Assembly: GCF_010093535.1 (NCBI RefSeq)
Contig: NW_022985183.1
Coordinates: 1-64,000 of the forward strand
Length of the DNA: 64,000 nt
Direction: 5' to 3'
DNA from: Lindgomyces ingoldianus
Lineage: Eukaryota > Ascomycota > Dothideomycetes > Pleosporales > Lindgomycetaceae
Shown here: positions 61,798 through 64,000 of the stretch, one piece after another
Position numbering within the stretch: position 1 is the stretch's first letter
Layout: every line of letters starts with the position of its first letter
Notes under the pieces: generated by a model
The model's database searches: none
The model's input: only the letters and a program-made list of their open reading frames with translations
What the model was told of the DNA's origin: nothing
Translations under genes and position numbers: made by a program

Positions 61798-62736
61798 CTA
61801 ATCAAAAGCAATTGGCTCCTTCTCTAAATACTCCTTCAGTGTATTCAAGTGGCCCTTCGCCTGCTTCGCCGCCCAATCTACAAGGCCCTCCATCTCCTCT
61901 CCATAGTACCCATAATCCCTAAACAATAAAAACATCTCAAAGAGCTCCTGTCGAAATCCCTCCGGCAAAAACCCCTTGAAAACCTCATCCGGCAGCTGTG
62001 TATGTTTCACCGTCTTTCCGCTGACTTTGGAAACGATGTCTGCAATTTCCGTCATGGAGTACATGCTCTGCGCTGCAGCCAAGAACTTGCCTTCGTATTT
62101 GTCGGGTTCCGCAAGGATCGCTCCGATCCATTTTCCAGTGTCCGTGATGTCAATGAGGGGGAGTTTGGTGGAGGGGTTGCATAGGTTTGCAATGACGTAG
62201 GTGCCATCGCCAGCGGGACTTGGGCGGGGTTTCATGGTGTGGGAAAAGTTCTGCATGAAGCTTCCTGGAGCAAAGAACGCGGACTTGATAGGCAAACTGC
62301 GGATGTGCTGTTCGATTTCGGCTTTGACGTCGAAGTGGTCGATGTGACTTAGATTTCCCCCGGATATCTTCCTAGGATGTGACATCGAGCTCCAGATCAG
62401 GTATTTCACGCCTTGGTTTAGCGCTTCATCGCAGAGTGCTTTAGCTTGGGTGGTCTCAATTTCTTTAGTGTTGCCGCTGTATTGGGTATTCGTGAGGGCG
62501 TAGACTGTGTGTGCGTCTTTGAGAGCAGATTTTAGGGAAGAGGGATTGCTCAAGTCAGCTTCGACAATCTCGACCCCCTTGGACTTGAGGGCCTCTGCTC
62601 TGGGGTTTGAAGCATCGCGGGTGATGGCTCGAACAGCATACTCCTCTGACAGTTGAGGGTCATTGAGAACAAAGTTTGCGACCGAGCCACCCTGGTTACC
62701 GGTTGCACCAAAAACGGCGAGGAGCTTCTTGGACAT
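61798..62736 (-). CDS. NmrA-like NAD(P)-binding protein
   Basis: One exon codes for 312 residues. The start carries the NmrA-type Rossmann motif AVFGATGNQGGSVANFV, followed by VRAITRD and the ribose-binding VEADLSNPSSL. Then come YLIWSSMSH, KAEIEQHIRS and the block SAFFAPGSFMQNF, all typical of the HSCARG/NmrA branch. These proteins sense the NAD(P) redox state and regulate other factors, such as the nitrogen regulator AreA in the case of NmrA itself. They lack the catalytic Tyr-Lys pair of classic short-chain dehydrogenases and are mostly not enzymes. The length is normal. The target here is unknown. Confidence 0.88.
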   Translation of the reverse strand: MSKKLLAVFGATGNQGGSVANFVLNDPQLSEEYAVRAITRDASNPRAEALKSKGVEIVEADLSNPSSLKSALKDAHTVYALTNTQYSGNTKEIETTQAKALCDEALNQGVKYLIWSSMSHPRKISGGNLSHIDHFDVKAEIEQHIRSLPIKSAFFAPGSFMQNFSHTMKPRPSPAGDGTYVIANLCNPSTKLPLIDITDTGKWIGAILAEPDKYEGKFLAAAQSMYSMTEIADIVSKVSGKTVKHTQLPDEVFKGFLPEGFRQELFEMFLLFRDYGYYGEEMEGLVDWAAKQAKGHLNTLKEYLEKEPIAFD

Positions 62737-64000
62737 TGTGGTTAAGATGCTAGTTTAATTAAAGGTTCGAAAGGTTCTGTTCAAAAGAAGAGTTGTGGAT
62801 TTGAACATGAATTGGGGTTGTAAATGCTAGATACTCTGAAGCCAACGTTGGATCTCTTTTATACTCAATTTACTTGCATACGCCAGATTTGGTCATGGTC
62901 TATCATGGTCTTGTCAGTTGAAAATCCGAAATCGGACATCGCGGAGTTAGTCGGCGGGGAGCTGAATGGCAAGTCGGATCCGGCGCCCAGATCTCGGATA
63001 TAAAGATCAGAGCCAATGAGCAGCGCGGATCTTGCACCGGAGAAAAGAACGCCAGACATGGCCGAAGTGTGCATACGAGGACAGGAAAGGTCAAATACTG
63101 TCCGGATTCTCAATTTTAGAAGTTTCATCAAACGGTGTGCCAATGATTTCTTTCTTTTTTTGCAATGGCTTCAGTACGGCAGAAGAAAATGCTCGAAGGG
63201 AACATTAGTGTAAGTAGAGGTCCCATATGCTGCTCGATTTGTGCTCTGGGCCGGGGTGTACCAAACGGATTAACCTGTCCAACGGTTCGGGCTTTTGGAT
63301 CTCGCGGGATCGGAATGGATGGGTGGCCCACGCTGCGTTAAGGCCAAAGAGCGATGAATGAAACTTGATGCCCCTCCCAGCCGAACATTCACTTCTGTAT
63401 TTTTTGTACTTGGCGGGCCTGTCCAGTCTTCAAGCTAATATGCTGCATGACGCAGCGGAACGGAGTTCGACGGCTTTGTATAGCAACGTCGTTGTGAAGT
63501 GCATCATACCACTCGCCCGTCATAACGGAGCTGTAAAATGACGACCCTGTCTTTGGGTTGTCGCTCTGGTGCCATTCAAGTTGAGGTTAGGTCTTCTCAA
63601 AGAGAGCTAAGGCCTTCATGCCTTAGTATCACTGCTGGCAGATTGAGGTAGTCATCGTGGTTGCCTTTGGAATGAGGAAGCTCTATGTAGATCGCAGGCT
63701 AATTGCTTGAGTCTTCGAATGATTACCGTGTGTTGAATAACTTCGCAGGGTTTAGCATTGGTATATAAATGAAGGACTTGTAGTTAGTTTAAGACTGAAA
63801 CTTACTCGAAGAGTTTTATTTTACCCTATGCGCTAAATCAACCAAAGCCTGTTGGGTACAACACTCGCTCAATTCCGGACCAATGTGGCCCAGCAGTTTT
63901 CCAAGTTCCTAAGTCTTGAGGAAGAAAGTGGGCGAAACTTTCATGAAAAGCGCGTAGGAGGCATAGTGCGGAATAAATTAAATAAGCTAGCTGCTCCAAC
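62737..64000. other. End of window, no gene seen
   Basis: The NmrA promoter side and 1.2 kb beyond. A TATATAAA at about 63762 could serve a plus-strand gene that starts beyond the window. The open frames present are short and look like chance. Confidence 0.45.

Overview
This window is nuclear DNA of a filamentous ascomycete (Pezizomycotina). Genes carry short introns (about 45-110 bp, GTANGT donors, CTAAC-like branch points). The housekeeping proteins are typical of ascomycetes, and old transposons are packed with C-to-T type damage of the kind left by repeat-induced point mutation (RIP). A leotiomycete origin is possible, but I cannot prove it from sequence alone.

Region 1 (1-12.9 kb) is an AT-rich transposon graveyard. 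It holds several copies of a roughly 280-bp LTR. One pair bounds a complete 1,482-bp non-autonomous element flanked by a perfect 5-bp duplication (AAGAT). A Tad-like LINE lies on the minus strand and is interrupted by a 1,866-bp Fot/pogo DNA transposon with TA duplications. Small direct repeats are also present.

Region 2 (13-26 kb) is a gene-poor accessory zone next to the graveyard. It holds a frame-broken O-methyltransferase, a rhodopsin-like membrane protein gene killed by three in-frame stops, an intact UstYa-family (DUF3328) gene, a small secreted repeat protein with two Lys-Arg sites, and a second, broken UstYa-family gene. Together these look like the eroded remains of a UstYa-type ribosomal-peptide (RiPP) locus, the most interesting part of the window. 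A 1.1-kb fold-back derivative of the Fot/pogo family closes this region.

Region 3 (26-64 kb) is ordinary euchromatin. Exon joins were worked out by hand and keep the reading frame in every case listed. The genes are a NUDT19-like Nudix hydrolase (-), IMP dehydrogenase (-), an IQGAP/Rng2 cytokinesis scaffold (+), an Fmp42-like MFS transporter (-), a MARVEL-type membrane protein (-), a FAAH-like amidase (+), a GFA-domain protein (+), peptide-methionine sulfoxide reductase MsrA (-), a secreted DUF4360 protein (+), a kinesin-8 motor (+), a zinc-type MDR reductase (+), an unknown nuclear-looking 203-aa protein (-), a Tim17-like membrane protein (+) and an NmrA-like protein (-). The genes in this part serve unrelated cell functions and form no evident cluster. 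I saw no tRNA, rRNA or CRISPR array.
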